Source of the DNA: DASWJZ01 sp963761005
GTDB lineage: Bacteria > Pseudomonadota > Alphaproteobacteria > Rhizobiales > Afifellaceae
Assembly: GCA_963761005.1 (NCBI GenBank)
Contig: CAVXFK010000011.1
Coordinates: 124,001-188,000 of the forward strand
Direction of reading: 5' to 3'
DNA: 64,000 bases
The position numbers were made by a program, and so were the translations under genes. Position 1 is the first letter of the stretch; each line of letters opens with the position of its first letter. Below the pieces are notes generated by a model that searched no databases, had not been told where the DNA came from, and saw only the letters and a program-made list of their open reading frames with translations. Shown in pieces: positions 22,087 through 31,006 of this stretch.

Positions 22087-22257
22087 CTGATGGCGCTTTC
22101 AGGAGTGAGGACGGCACTGTAGCCGTCCGCTCCCGATGGTACTTCAAAGGAAGACAAACCATCAGTGCGTTTGCGCGTCATCAATCTGACCGAGAACTGC
22201 GAGGTCACGAGTCGATCACTCATGGCCTTGGGTCACCGCACCTGGCGCGCGATTTGC

Positions 22258-23345
22258 CTAGCGCACCGCGACCGCTCTTTGTCCACTCGGCAGCTTGGCC
22301 GCGAGTACGTGAAGCTGCTCAGCCCTCAGGTGCGTGTATCGTCTGAGCATCTTCCAGTCCTTGTGGCCGGTGACGAGCGAGACGTGCTCGATCGAGAACC
22401 CGGCCTCGAAGAGGCGGCTCGTGCCTTCGTGCCGCAGGTCATGGAAATGCAAGTCTTCGATCTTCAGCTTCCTACACGGCTCTTCGAAAAGCTGTGCCGA
22501 CTGACCGTCCGTTGTAAGGAAAGATGCGGCCGACCTCGGCGCCGGTTTCCCGCCGCTGCTCCTCTAGGATCGCCCAGGCATCATAGCCGCTGACAGCTAA
22601 GAGGGGGATAGCCTGGTGGTTGCCCTTCTTCTGGCGCGGGTCTTTTCGATCGCGGATCAGAAGCGTTCTGGTGCGGGCGTTGACGTCCGACCATTCGACC
22701 CGGCAGATTTCGTCCTGCCGCATAGCAGTGGCAATAGCGAAGCGGACGATCCGCTCGATCGGGATTGTTGGGATGTTCTTGCCGCGGAAGTAGCGGAGGA
22801 GGGCGTCGATCTCTTCCTCGGTCGGGACGCCGGTCCCTCTCGTTGCCCTTGCCGATCAAACCGAGCCGCTTCAACGCAATACGCGCAAGTTCTACCGGCT
22901 CGGGCGAAAATGGCAGGCCGTGGACGGCGGCACCGTGAGCGAGGAGCGTGCGGATGTAGCCAAGATCGATGCCAAGCGTAACCGGTCCCGCGCCCTCGGC
23001 CGCCCGCTCTCGTCCGAACTCGATCAGCCGTTCCCGATCGAGGTCGCCGAGGCGCACCCTGCCGAGCCGGTCCTTCAATAGGTCCATGCTGAAGCCCTTG
23101 GAGCGGCCGATCGGCTTCGCCACCTCCTTCATATCGCGAAGGTGGAGGTCTATAAGATCGCCGAACGTCTTGACGCCTTGGACCTTCTTCGGTGTCGGGG
23201 TCCGGCCGAGGTCGATTTCACGCTCTATCCGCCGCGCCCACAGTTCGGCATCCTTGCGTAGGAAGAACGTCTCGCCGAGGTAGCGACCCCTGCGTCGAAC
23301 CTGCACGCGCCACTTGCCGGAAGGGAGCTTTGAGAAGGTGGCCAA
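22258..23345 (-). pseudogene. int: Tyrosine recombinase (dusA-type integrase), two frame changes
   Basis: Site-specific recombinase at the right end of the element. A TTG at 23345 gives the typical start ATFSKLPSGKWRVQVRRRG, then a SAM-like core-binding domain. The catalytic domain carries the first arginine in AMRQDEICRVEW, HDLRHEG (His-x-x-Arg), GHKDWKMLRRYTHLR with the active tyrosine. An extra G in the run at 22835-22837 and another at about 22477 split it over three frames. Corrected length is 361 residues. Adjacent to the dusA junction and pointing inward, as expected for a dusA integrase. If the shifts are real the element cannot move by itself. Confidence 0.88.
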
Positions 23346-23346
23346 A

Positions 23347-23429
23347 CGTGTGCACCTCGTGTGCAGTGAGCAGTCGTAGAGGGTCGCATCGGGTCGTAGA
23401 AACGCGTACAAAAGGCGAACTTGCACACG
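23347..23429. repeat. Phased short repeats between integrase and dusA
   Basis: CGTGTGCA occurs at 23347-23354 and 23358-23365 (11 bases apart, one helical turn) and inverted (TGCACACG) at 23422-23429. GTCGTAGA occurs at 23373-23380 and 23393-23400, 20 bases apart. Such spaced repeats beside an integrase and its attachment site resemble arm-type recombinase binding sites. That role is inferred. Confidence 0.5.
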
Positions 23430-23456
23430 ATCTAGCTGCCTGAAAATACGGTAAAA

Positions 23457-24452
23457 ATGCTGAAATATCAACGGCCTATAATAGCCACCGCACCCATGAT
23501 GGACTGGACGGATCGGCACTGCCGGTTCTTCCATCGCGGGCTGACGCGCCGCGCACGGCTTTACACCGAGATGGTGACGGCCGAGGCGGTGATCCGCGGC
23601 GATCGCGAGCGGCTGATCGGCTTCGATCCTGAAGAGCATCCGCTGGCGCTGCAGCTCGGCGGTTCGGAGCCGGAGCGGCTCGCCGAGGCGGCGCGGATCG
23701 GCGCCGGCTTCGGCTATGACGAGATCAACCTCAATGTCGGCTGCCCGTCCGACCGCGTCAGGTCCGGCGCCTTCGGTGCCTGCCTGATGCGCGAGCCGGC
23801 GCTTGTCGGCGCGTGCGTCGCCGCGATGAAGGCGGCAGTCGAAATCCCCGTCACCGTGAAATGCCGCATCGGCGTCGACGAGCAGGACCCGGAGGAGGCG
23901 CTGGATCGGCTGGCTGCTGCGGTGCTTGCCGCCGGCGCCGATGCGCTCTGGGTGCATGCGCGGAAAGCCTGGCTCTCCGGCCTCTCGCCGAAAGAGAACC
24001 GCGACGTGCCGCCGCTCGACTACGACCGCGTCTATCGCCTGAAGGCGCGGCTCCCAAATCTCTTCGTCGGCATCAACGGCGGCATCGGCGATCTCGATGC
24101 GGTGCGCGCGCATCTTCGCAACGTTGACGGGGTGATGCTCGGCCGCGCCGCCTACCAGCATCCGGCGATCCTCGCCGGGATCGATCGAGTGCTCGGCGAT
24201 GACGCGGAGCCGCCTGTGCTCGAAGCGGCGGCGGCGCGCATGATCCCCTATGCCGAGAAGCACATTGCGGCGGGCGGGCGCGTTTCCAACGTCAGCCGGC
24301 ACATGCTTGGGCTCTTCCAGGGGCGGCCGGGCGCGCGGCAGTGGCGGCGCATCCTGACGGAGGAGGGGACGCGCTCCGGCGCGGGAGCGGACGTGATCCG
24401 GCGCGCGCTTACCGTGGTCGCAGAGCCCCGGCGCCTCGACAGGGCGGCGTGA
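23457..24452 (+). CDS. dusA: tRNA-dihydrouridine synthase A
   Basis: 331 residues. Flavin enzyme that reduces uridine in the tRNA D-loop (U20/U20a). Motifs: TAPMMDWTDRHCRFFHRG, NLNVGCPSDRV with the active cysteine in the following FGACLM, VTVKCRIGVD and VGINGGIGD. The N-terminus (MLKYQRPIIA) is supplied by the integrated element and differs from the displaced native start at 12695 (MTAPLAKTIA). From TAPMMDW onward it is host dusA. The new ATG has a weak ribosome binding site, so expression may have changed. Confidence 0.95.
   Translation: MLKYQRPIIATAPMMDWTDRHCRFFHRGLTRRARLYTEMVTAEAVIRGDRERLIGFDPEEHPLALQLGGSEPERLAEAARIGAGFGYDEINLNVGCPSDRVRSGAFGACLMREPALVGACVAAMKAAVEIPVTVKCRIGVDEQDPEEALDRLAAAVLAAGADALWVHARKAWLSGLSPKENRDVPPLDYDRVYRLKARLPNLFVGINGGIGDLDAVRAHLRNVDGVMLGRAAYQHPAILAGIDRVLGDDAEPPVLEAAAARMIPYAEKHIAAGGRVSNVSRHMLGLFQGRPGARQWRRILTEEGTRSGAGADVIRRALTVVAEPRRLDRAA
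23496..23508 (+). other. Right attachment site core in dusA
   Basis: ATGATGGACTGGA matches 12734-12746 with one difference (C for T) and encodes MMDW in both places. The similarity extends leftwards in a diverged form (AT.GCC..CGC.CC), as the element must re-create the coding sequence. Confidence 0.65.
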
Positions 24453-24489
24453 GCGGCCTAAGCGGAGCGAACCCTTCGCGCCGCTTCCG

Positions 24490-25317
24490 ATGATCGCTTC
24501 CATCTCCACCGGAGAGCTTATCGCGCTCGCGCTTGCGCTTGCTGCAACCGGGATCATTGCCGGGCTGCTCGCAGGCATCTTCGGGATCGGCGGCGGCGGC
24601 ATCATCGTACCGGTCCTCTATCAGGCGCTGGTCGCGCTCGGATTGTCGAGCGCGGTGACGATGCATGTCGCGGTCGGAAGCTCGCTCGCCTTCATCGTCC
24701 CGACTTCGATCCGCTCCTTTCAGGCGCACCGGGCGCGCGGAGCGGTGGACATGGCAATTCTGAAGAGCTGGCTCATCCCGGTGCCGCTCGGCGTCGTCGC
24801 CGCCTCCTACGTTGCGGCGAAAGTCTCCGGCGCGGAGATGCGGGCGATCTTCGCGGCAATCGCGCTGCTTGTCGGCCTGCGGCTCGTGTTCAACCGCGAA
24901 TCCTGGCGGCTCGGCGACGACGTGCCGGCCGGCTCGGTCCGCGCGGCGGTCGGCTTCGTCATCGGCTTCCTCTCCGCGCTGATGGGGATCGGCGGCGGCG
25001 TGATGGCGAGCTCTTTCATGACGGTCTACGGACGGCCGATCCACCAGGCGGTGGCGACGGCCGCCGGCGTCGGCCTCCTGATCGCGATTCCGGGCACGCT
25101 CGGTTACGTGCTCGCCGGCTGGCGCGCCGAAGGCCTGCCGCCGTTCTCGGTCGGCTACGTCAACCTGCTTGCCGTCGCGATCGTCATACCGCTCAGCTAT
25201 TTCCTCGCGCCGCTCGGCGTGCGCATCGCGCACGCGCTGTCGAAGCGGCAGCTCGAGGTGAGCTTCGGAGCGTTCCTGATGCTGATGGCGGCGCGCTTCA
25301 CCTACAGCCTGCTCTAG
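24490..25317 (+). CDS. TauE/SafE family membrane transporter
   Basis: 275 residues, eight hydrophobic segments. The two halves each carry the glycine motif of the family: IFGIGGGGIIVPVL at about residue 31 and LMGIGGGVMASSFM at about 165. Family members export sulfite, sulfoacetate or other organosulfur anions; the substrate here is not evident. It begins 38 bases after dusA on the same strand. Its TAG stop lies in one arm of a palindrome shared with the convergent gene. Confidence 0.9.
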   Translation: MIASISTGELIALALALAATGIIAGLLAGIFGIGGGGIIVPVLYQALVALGLSSAVTMHVAVGSSLAFIVPTSIRSFQAHRARGAVDMAILKSWLIPVPLGVVAASYVAAKVSGAEMRAIFAAIALLVGLRLVFNRESWRLGDDVPAGSVRAAVGFVIGFLSALMGIGGGVMASSFMTVYGRPIHQAVATAAGVGLLIAIPGTLGYVLAGWRAEGLPPFSVGYVNLLAVAIVIPLSYFLAPLGVRIAHALSKRQLEVSFGAFLMLMAARFTYSLL

Positions 25318-25330
25318 CCGCTGCGGCTAG
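25314..25330. terminator. Palindrome containing both stop codons of a convergent pair
   Basis: CTAGCCGC, T, GCGGCTAG: perfect 8-base arms. The TAG of the TauE gene (25315-25317) and the TAG of the protease gene on the other strand (25327-25329) sit in mirror positions. It would fold in both transcripts, so a bidirectional terminator is plausible. Confidence 0.5.
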
Positions 25331-25950
25331 GGCACCAGCACCATGCGGTCGCCCTCGACGCGCCAGCTCGAGAAGCGGTTGATTGTGCTCATGCCGAGCA
25401 GGCTCGTGTCCATGGCGCCTGCCGGCATGACGCCGACCGGCACGGAGGCGAGGCGGTAGGGCCCGATCGTGAGGCTGTTCAGCCAGGTCCTCGCGAAGAA
25501 CGCGAGGCCGTTCGCCGTCTGCACCCCACGGTCGAAGGCGAGGGTCGACGTGTCGATGCCGGCGCGCTTGGCGTCGGCGGCCGTCAGCACGGTCGTGGTC
25601 GCACCGGTGTCGATCAGGAAGCGCACCGGCACGCCGTTCACTTCCGCATCGACCTTGAAGTGCCCGTCATTGGCACGGCGAACGACGAGCTGATGCTCGC
25701 CGTTCGGGCCGGCGACCTCCACGATGTGGCTCGGCGTCAGCTCGTGCAGGACCGGCGCCGCCATATCGAGCACCGGCCCGCGATACGTGTAGACGATGAC
25801 GAGCGCAGCCGCGACAAGTATCCAGATGCCGAGATGGCGGAACTTCGCCGCGCCCCGCGTGCGCCCGAGGCCGATGCTGCCGACAAGCAGCACCAGGAGC
25901 ACAGCGAGAAAGACGAAGCGAAGCGTGTCGGTGTCGTTCAGGCCAAACAT
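25327..25950 (-). CDS. Membrane-anchored clan AA aspartic protease (TIGR02281-like)
   Basis: 207 residues. Two membrane helices occupy residues 10-60. The protease domain follows, with the active-site motif FLIDTGATTTVLTAADAKRAG at about 112 and the later LLGMSTINRFSSWRVEGDRM, which fits retropepsin-like single-domain enzymes that act as dimers. The active site would face the periplasm. Substrates are unknown. It stands between the TauE transporter and cobS. Confidence 0.85.
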   Translation of the reverse strand: MFGLNDTDTLRFVFLAVLLVLLVGSIGLGRTRGAAKFRHLGIWILVAAALVIVYTYRGPVLDMAAPVLHELTPSHIVEVAGPNGEHQLVVRRANDGHFKVDAEVNGVPVRFLIDTGATTTVLTAADAKRAGIDTSTLAFDRGVQTANGLAFFARTWLNSLTIGPYRLASVPVGVMPAGAMDTSLLGMSTINRFSSWRVEGDRMVLVP

Positions 25951-25969
25951 GAGAGAAATCTAAGGCGTA

Positions 25970-26761
25970 TTAGACGAGGACGGTAGTCGCCGCAGACGAA
26001 AGGCCGACAAAAAGCAGCGCCTCGCCAATCTGCTGCGCCGCGCCGATCGTATCGCCGGTGTGGCCGCCGATCTGCCTCTCGCTGAGCCGCGTGAAGAGCC
26101 GCACGCCGACCGCCGCCAAAAGAAGCGCAAGCAGTGCGGCAAGCTTGAAGGCGAAGAGGAGGAAGAGGGCGGCGAGTGCGCCTGCAATGGCGCTCACCAT
26201 CAGCGAGTCCGAATCAGGCCGGCCGGCCGAGGCGGCCATGCCGTCGGTCCGCGCCGGCATCGTCGCGCTCCAATGCCAGAGCGCGAGCGCGCGCGAGACG
26301 GCGGCGGCGCACAGAATCGCAAGCGCGCCGCGCCACGGCGAGACGCCGATCGCGCCGAGCGCGCCAGCCTTCAGGAGAAGCGCGAGGCCGAGCGCCAGTG
26401 CGCCGAACGTGCCGAGCCGACTGTCGCGCATCAATTCGAGCTTCTCCGCGCGCGTCGTTCCGCCGCCGAAACCATCGGCCGTGTCGGCGAGCCCGTCCTC
26501 GTGCATGCCTCCGGTCAGGACCACCATCAAGGCAAGCCCAAGGACCGCGGCGACCATGGGAGCGATCCAGAAGAAGCGGGCGAGCAGGAAGAGAAGCGCC
26601 GGCGCGAGCGCCAGCCCGAAGCCTGCGACCGGCCAGGCGCCGGCCGTGCGGCGAAGGTCGAAGGAGGTCGGCTCAGGCCTGACCGGAATACGCGAGAAGA
26701 AGGCGAGCGCCGTCAGCGTGTCGGCGGGGAGCGAGCGGAGGCGCGCGGCGATGTCGGGCAT
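25970..26761 (-). CDS. cobS: Adenosylcobinamide-GDP ribazoletransferase
   Basis: 263 residues, polytopic. Joins adenosylcobinamide-GDP with alpha-ribazole in the last part of cobalamin synthesis. The family motif GGMHEDGLADTADGFGGG lies at about residue 85, with FFSRIPVRPEP near the N-terminus. It is divergent from cobT, which makes the alpha-ribazole phosphate it uses, with 121 bases between the starts. No cobalamin riboswitch was recognised in that gap. Confidence 0.93.
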   Translation of the reverse strand: MPDIAARLRSLPADTLTALAFFSRIPVRPEPTSFDLRRTAGAWPVAGFGLALAPALLFLLARFFWIAPMVAAVLGLALMVVLTGGMHEDGLADTADGFGGGTTRAEKLELMRDSRLGTFGALALGLALLLKAGALGAIGVSPWRGALAILCAAAVSRALALWHWSATMPARTDGMAASAGRPDSDSLMVSAIAGALAALFLLFAFKLAALLALLLAAVGVRLFTRLSERQIGGHTGDTIGAAQQIGEALLFVGLSSAATTVLV

Positions 26762-26882
26762 CTGGACTTTCGTCTTCGGACCGGTCGGCGACGCATTGAA
26801 GCCATTGCCCCGCCAGCGCCCGACCTATAAACCCGCCGACCCGCCGGGAGAACCTCCGGCGATTTCCGGCGTGGAGGGCCGC

Positions 26883-27905
26883 ATGACATCAACCGCAAGC
26901 GGCCTACCGTTCGACGACATCCGAAAGCTCGTCGCCGGCTTTCCGGGGCCCGATCTGAAAGCGCGCGAGGCGGTCACGGCGCGCGACGCCGTGCTGACGA
27001 AGCCGGCGGGGAGCCTCGGCCGGCTCGAGGAGATCGCAGCCTGGGTTGCCGAATGGCAGGGCCGCTCGAAACCGGAGGTGACGCGCCCGCTCGTTGCCGT
27101 CTTCGCGACGAACCACGGCATCGCCGAGCGCGGCGTCTCCGCCTTTCCGCAATCCGTCACCAAGGCGATGGTGGCGAATTTTGCCGCCGGCGGTGCCGCG
27201 ATCAATCAGCTTTGCACGGCTCAAGGGCTCGGCTTGAAAGTCTTCGAACTGGCGCTCGATCATCCGACGCCGGACATCGTCGCGGAGGACGCCTTCGACG
27301 AGAAGGGCTGCGCGGCGACGATCGCCTACGGCATGGAAGCGGTGGCCGGCGGCGTCGATCTGCTCTGCCTTGGCGAGATGGGGATCGCCAATACGACGGT
27401 CGCCGCGGCGATCTATCACGCGCTCTACGGCGGGGACGCTCGGGATTGGGTCGGGCGCGGCACGGGCGTCGATGACGCGGGTTTGCGGCGCAAGGCCGAT
27501 GCAGTGGCGGCTGCCGTAGCGCGGATCGGCGACAACCGCGAGCCGCTCGAAGTGCTCCGGCGCGTCGGCGGGCGCGAGATCGCCGCGATGGTCGGCGCCG
27601 TGATCGCGGCCAGGACGGAGCGCGTGCCGGTCATCGTCGACGGCTTCGTCACGACGGCGGCCGCTTCAATCCTCCACGCGCTCGATCCGCGCTCGATCGA
27701 CCACTGCCTCTTCGCGCATTGCTCCGCCGAGGCGGCGCATCGCGCTGTGCTTCAGAAGCTCGGCAAGACACCGCTTCTCGATCTGGGCTTGCGCCTCGGC
27801 GAGGGGACCGGCGCGGCCCTCGCCGCCGGCATCGTCAAAGCAGCGCTCGCCGCCCACAACGGCATGGCGACGTTCGAGGAGGCGGGGGTCGCGGGGAAAG
27901 ACTGA
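26883..27905 (+). CDS. cobT: Nicotinate-nucleotide--dimethylbenzimidazole phosphoribosyltransferase
   Basis: 340 residues from the ATG at 26883; an in-frame upstream extension runs through the opposite strand of cobS and is rejected. Makes alpha-ribazole 5'-phosphate for the lower ligand of cobalamin. Motifs: KPAGSLGRLEEIA, ATNHGIAERGVSAFP, GEMGIANTTVAAAI, and the C-terminal LRLGEGTGAALA with the catalytic glutamate. Paired with divergent cobS. Confidence 0.94.
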   Translation: MTSTASGLPFDDIRKLVAGFPGPDLKAREAVTARDAVLTKPAGSLGRLEEIAAWVAEWQGRSKPEVTRPLVAVFATNHGIAERGVSAFPQSVTKAMVANFAAGGAAINQLCTAQGLGLKVFELALDHPTPDIVAEDAFDEKGCAATIAYGMEAVAGGVDLLCLGEMGIANTTVAAAIYHALYGGDARDWVGRGTGVDDAGLRRKADAVAAAVARIGDNREPLEVLRRVGGREIAAMVGAVIAARTERVPVIVDGFVTTAAASILHALDPRSIDHCLFAHCSAEAAHRAVLQKLGKTPLLDLGLRLGEGTGAALAAGIVKAALAAHNGMATFEEAGVAGKD

Positions 27906-27911
27906 GGCCTA

Positions 27912-29516
27912 CTAGCTCGCTCGCCTGAGCGCCACGGGCGTGCGCCGGTGCGCCGGGGTGCGGGGGCGGACCTCGCGGGTGAAGGCGGAGACGACGCGCT
28001 TTGACGGCAGCGTGGCGATCGCTTCCGTGCCTTCGCCGACGCGGCTTCGGAGAGTGAAGTTGCCGCCATGCATGTGCATGAGCGCCTGCACGATCGGGAT
28101 GCCGAGGCCGGTGCCCTGCTCGGCGGTCTTGATGGAGATGGCGCCCTGGCCGAAGGCGGAGAGCACGACCGGGATCTCCGCCTCGGGGATGCCCGGCCCG
28201 TTGTCGCGCACGGCGACGTACTGGCCGCCGGACTTGGTGCGGCCAACCTTCACCGTCACTTCGCCCTTCTCCGGCGTGAACTTCAGTGCGTTCGAGACGA
28301 GGTTCAGGATGACCTGCCGCATCGCCTGCTCGTCGATGACGATCTTCGGAAGGTTCTCCTCGAGGACCTCCTTGACCTCGATCTCCTTCTGCCGCGCCTT
28401 CAGGTGAAGCAGCGAGCAGGCCTCGCGCGCGACCTCCGTCAGCGACGTCAGCTCTTCGCGAAGCACCCGCTTCCCCGCCTCGATGCGCGACAGATCGAGG
28501 ATGTCGTTGATGATGCGCAAGAGATGCTGCCCGCTCGAATGGATGTCGTCGAGGTAGGTCTTGTAGGCCTCGTTGCCGATCGGACCGAGCATCTCGCCGC
28601 GCATCAGGTCGGAGAAGCCGAGGATGGCGTTGAGCGGTGTCCTGAGCTCGTGGCTCATCGTCGCCAGGAACTGCGACTTCGCCATGTTCGCCGCCTCCGC
28701 GCGCCGCCGCGCTTCGTCGGAGACGGCTTTCGCCTGCTCGAGCTCGGCGAAAAGCGCATCCTTTTCGGCACGGTAGGCGAGGCTTCGCGCGTTCTGCTCG
28801 TAGAGATGGCTCGTCATGTAGAGGAAGAGGACCTCGGCGGTCAGCGTGCAGAGCGCGACGGTGATGTTGAAGAACGTCGGGTCGACGATGTGGACCGCCG
28901 CCATGCAAAGCGCGATCGGCAGCGTGCTCGCGACGGCGGCCGCCGGGATCGGCGAGGAGAGCAGCGCACCGACCGAGAGCACGACGATGACGGCGGCGAG
29001 ACGGACGACCGCGATGCCACCCGCCATCTCGACGGTCAGGCCGGGTGGGATCAGAAGCGGAAAGATCGCCCAGGAGAGACCGTAGGCGAGGTCGCGGTTC
29101 ACGAAGCGCCGCTTCCAGACGTAGAGGCTCTCCGACTCCAGGCCCTCGCGCAGGAACCGGCGCGACGCGCTCAACGCATAGACATGCAGCGCAAGGACGA
29201 GCGTCACCCAGGCGACCGCGACAAGCGGGCTGCCGAGCACGCCGATCGCGACACCCATCGAGATCACGAGCACCGGGATGACGGCGTAGGAGGAGAGGCG
29301 GTTCTTGGCGAACTGCTCCGCCATCTCCTGCTCGAAATGGAAGAGGCTACGCCGCGGGTCGCTGTTTTCCGGAAGGTGGCCCAAGAGCGCGCGCATGATC
29401 ATGCGCCGCCGGGCGGCGGGCGACTCGGGAACGGATACGGAGGCCGCTACCGCCTCCTCATTGTCGACCATGCCGGGCCTGACGATCTTTTCGTTCGCTT
29501 TTTCAAGGGATTGCAC
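27912..29516 (-). CDS. Membrane sensor histidine kinase (PdhS/DivJ-like)
   Basis: 534 residues. About six hydrophobic segments between residues 80 and 245, then a coiled stretch (LFAELEQAKAVSDEARRRAE), the phosphoacceptor region SQFLATMSHELRTPLNAILG at about 285, and HATPase motifs NLVSNALKFTP, VRDNGPGIPEAEI and GTGLGIPIVQAL. The kinase core resembles the alphaproteobacterial DivJ/PleC/PdhS group, which acts on DivK-type cell-cycle regulators (inference from the core sequence). No partner response regulator lies next to it. Confidence 0.85.
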   Translation of the reverse strand: MQSLEKANEKIVRPGMVDNEEAVAASVSVPESPAARRRMIMRALLGHLPENSDPRRSLFHFEQEMAEQFAKNRLSSYAVIPVLVISMGVAIGVLGSPLVAVAWVTLVLALHVYALSASRRFLREGLESESLYVWKRRFVNRDLAYGLSWAIFPLLIPPGLTVEMAGGIAVVRLAAVIVVLSVGALLSSPIPAAAVASTLPIALCMAAVHIVDPTFFNITVALCTLTAEVLFLYMTSHLYEQNARSLAYRAEKDALFAELEQAKAVSDEARRRAEAANMAKSQFLATMSHELRTPLNAILGFSDLMRGEMLGPIGNEAYKTYLDDIHSSGQHLLRIINDILDLSRIEAGKRVLREELTSLTEVAREACSLLHLKARQKEIEVKEVLEENLPKIVIDEQAMRQVILNLVSNALKFTPEKGEVTVKVGRTKSGGQYVAVRDNGPGIPEAEIPVVLSAFGQGAISIKTAEQGTGLGIPIVQALMHMHGGNFTLRSRVGEGTEAIATLPSKRVVSAFTREVRPRTPAHRRTPVALRRAS

Positions 29517-29750
29517 GCTCCCCGTTAAGATTGCGCGAGGTGTACTGGTTAAGGATCGCCTAAGCGCGGTGGCCGGGCCGGTGCGGCCGCGAGCGAGCGG
29601 TCGATGAGAACGGGAGTGCGGGCGAGGGGGTGATCTACCCGCATTTGGAGAAAATCCGTTCGAACTTCGCGCGGATTCCGGAAATATTGCGCGGCGATCG
29701 GATTCGGTTCAGGAGAGGATGGAAATAGAATCTCGTCAGGAACGCCAGCG

Positions 29751-30239
29751 ATGGACCGCCTCGACCGCATGATCCTCACCATTCTGCAGGAAGACGCGAC
29801 CGTGCCCGTCGCCGAGATCGGCCGTCGTGTCGGCCTCTCGACCACGCCCTGCTGGCGCCGCATCCAGAAGATGGAGGAGGAGGGGGTCATCAAGGGGCGC
29901 GTCGCCGTCGTGAACGCGGCGAAGGTCAACGCCAAGGTGACGGTCTTCGTGTCGATCACCACCAACCAGCACAACGAGGACTGGCTGACGCGCTTCGCCA
30001 AGGTGATCGGCGATTTTCCCGAGGTGATCGAGTTCTACCGGATGAGCGGGCAGATCGACTATCTGTTGAAGGTGGTGGTGCCCGACATCGGGGCCTACGA
30101 CGCCTTCTACAAGAAGCTCGTGTCGAAGATCGACATCATGGACGTGTCATCGGCCTTCGCGATGGAGACGATCAAGAACGAGACGGCGCTGCCGCTCGGC
30201 TACATGCAGCTCGATCCGCTCGCGAAGCAGCGCGCCTGA
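29751..30239 (+). CDS. Lrp/AsnC family transcriptional regulator
   Basis: 162 residues. N-terminal helix-turn-helix DRLDRMILTILQEDATVPVA with VGLSTTPCWRRIQKMEEEGV, then the RAM ligand domain (TVFVSITTNQHNEDW, YRMSGQIDYLLKVVVPD). Members respond to amino acids. It stands alone, separated by 234 bases from the divergent sensor kinase; no obvious target gene adjoins it. Confidence 0.92.
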   Translation: MDRLDRMILTILQEDATVPVAEIGRRVGLSTTPCWRRIQKMEEEGVIKGRVAVVNAAKVNAKVTVFVSITTNQHNEDWLTRFAKVIGDFPEVIEFYRMSGQIDYLLKVVVPDIGAYDAFYKKLVSKIDIMDVSSAFAMETIKNETALPLGYMQLDPLAKQRA

Positions 30240-30344
30240 GGCGCGGCTGCGGATTCCGACACCGCGCGGCAAGACAAGTTGACAGAAGAGCGCGCGGGTC
30301 GGACGAACCGTCGGTTTCGACGTCTCGGCAGAAGGGGGAGGGAA

Positions 30345-30968
30345 ATGCCGGAAGCGAAGTGGAAGCTGAGCGGGCAGTTCATGGAGAGCTGCAATTGCGA
30401 CTACCTCTGCCCCTGTATCTACACCAACTCGCAAGGGGCGGTGACGCACGACCACTGCACCTCGATTCAGGTGTATCGGATCGACGAGGGCCACTTTGGC
30501 GACACGCGGCTCGCCGGGCTGAAGTTCGCGCTCTTCATCCGTTCGGGCAAGGTCATGTCGGACGGCAACTGGATCTTCGCCGGCGTGGTCGACGAGAAGG
30601 CGAACGATGCGCAGCGCAAGGCGCTCGCCGCAATCGTCAGCGGCGAGGCGGGCGGCCCTCCCGCAATGATCCGCGACACATTGGTGAGCGATTTCCGCGG
30701 GGTCGCGTTCGAGCCGATCGAGTTCACCATGGAGGGGCTCCGGCGTTCCGCATCGATCCCGGGTACTGTGTCCCTTACGATTGAAGGCGTGCCGTCGAAG
30801 AGCGAAAAGGGCAGCCCCATATTCATCGACAACACCGAGCATCCCGCGAACCGACGGGTGGCCTTGGCGCAGTCCACCGCGCTGCACGTCCACGGCTTCG
30901 GGCTCGACGACGACCTCGACGGCAAGGGCAACAACGGCCACTTCGCATCTTTCAACTGGGAAGTCTGA
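30345..30968 (+). CDS. DUF1326 domain protein
   Basis: 207 residues from the ATG at 30345, which has a strong GGGGGAGGG upstream. The N-terminal signature WKLSGQFMESCNCDYLCPC contains four closely spaced cysteines, typical of DUF1326. The function is unknown; the cysteines suggest metal or thiol chemistry. The next gene is DUF2182, a combination often seen together, so the two probably work as a pair. Confidence 0.85.
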   Translation: MPEAKWKLSGQFMESCNCDYLCPCIYTNSQGAVTHDHCTSIQVYRIDEGHFGDTRLAGLKFALFIRSGKVMSDGNWIFAGVVDEKANDAQRKALAAIVSGEAGGPPAMIRDTLVSDFRGVAFEPIEFTMEGLRRSASIPGTVSLTIEGVPSKSEKGSPIFIDNTEHPANRRVALAQSTALHVHGFGLDDDLDGKGNNGHFASFNWEV

Positions 30969-31006
30969 GCGGTGCGGGGTACGCCCTCCGATCCACGAGC
31001 TCCCGA

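Noticed and set aside
22581..24605. A 674-codon open frame on the minus strand across dusA and the integrase
   Set aside because: Only the part below 23345 has integrase sequence. The rest is the complement of dusA, open because of high GC content.
26058..26882. Long N-terminal extension of CobT
   Set aside because: It runs opposite to cobS and is low-complexity Arg/Ser/Ala. CobT family sequence begins at 26883.
26762..26882. Possible cobalamin riboswitch between cobS and cobT
   Set aside because: The gap is 121 bases and lacks the B12-box and the expected helices.
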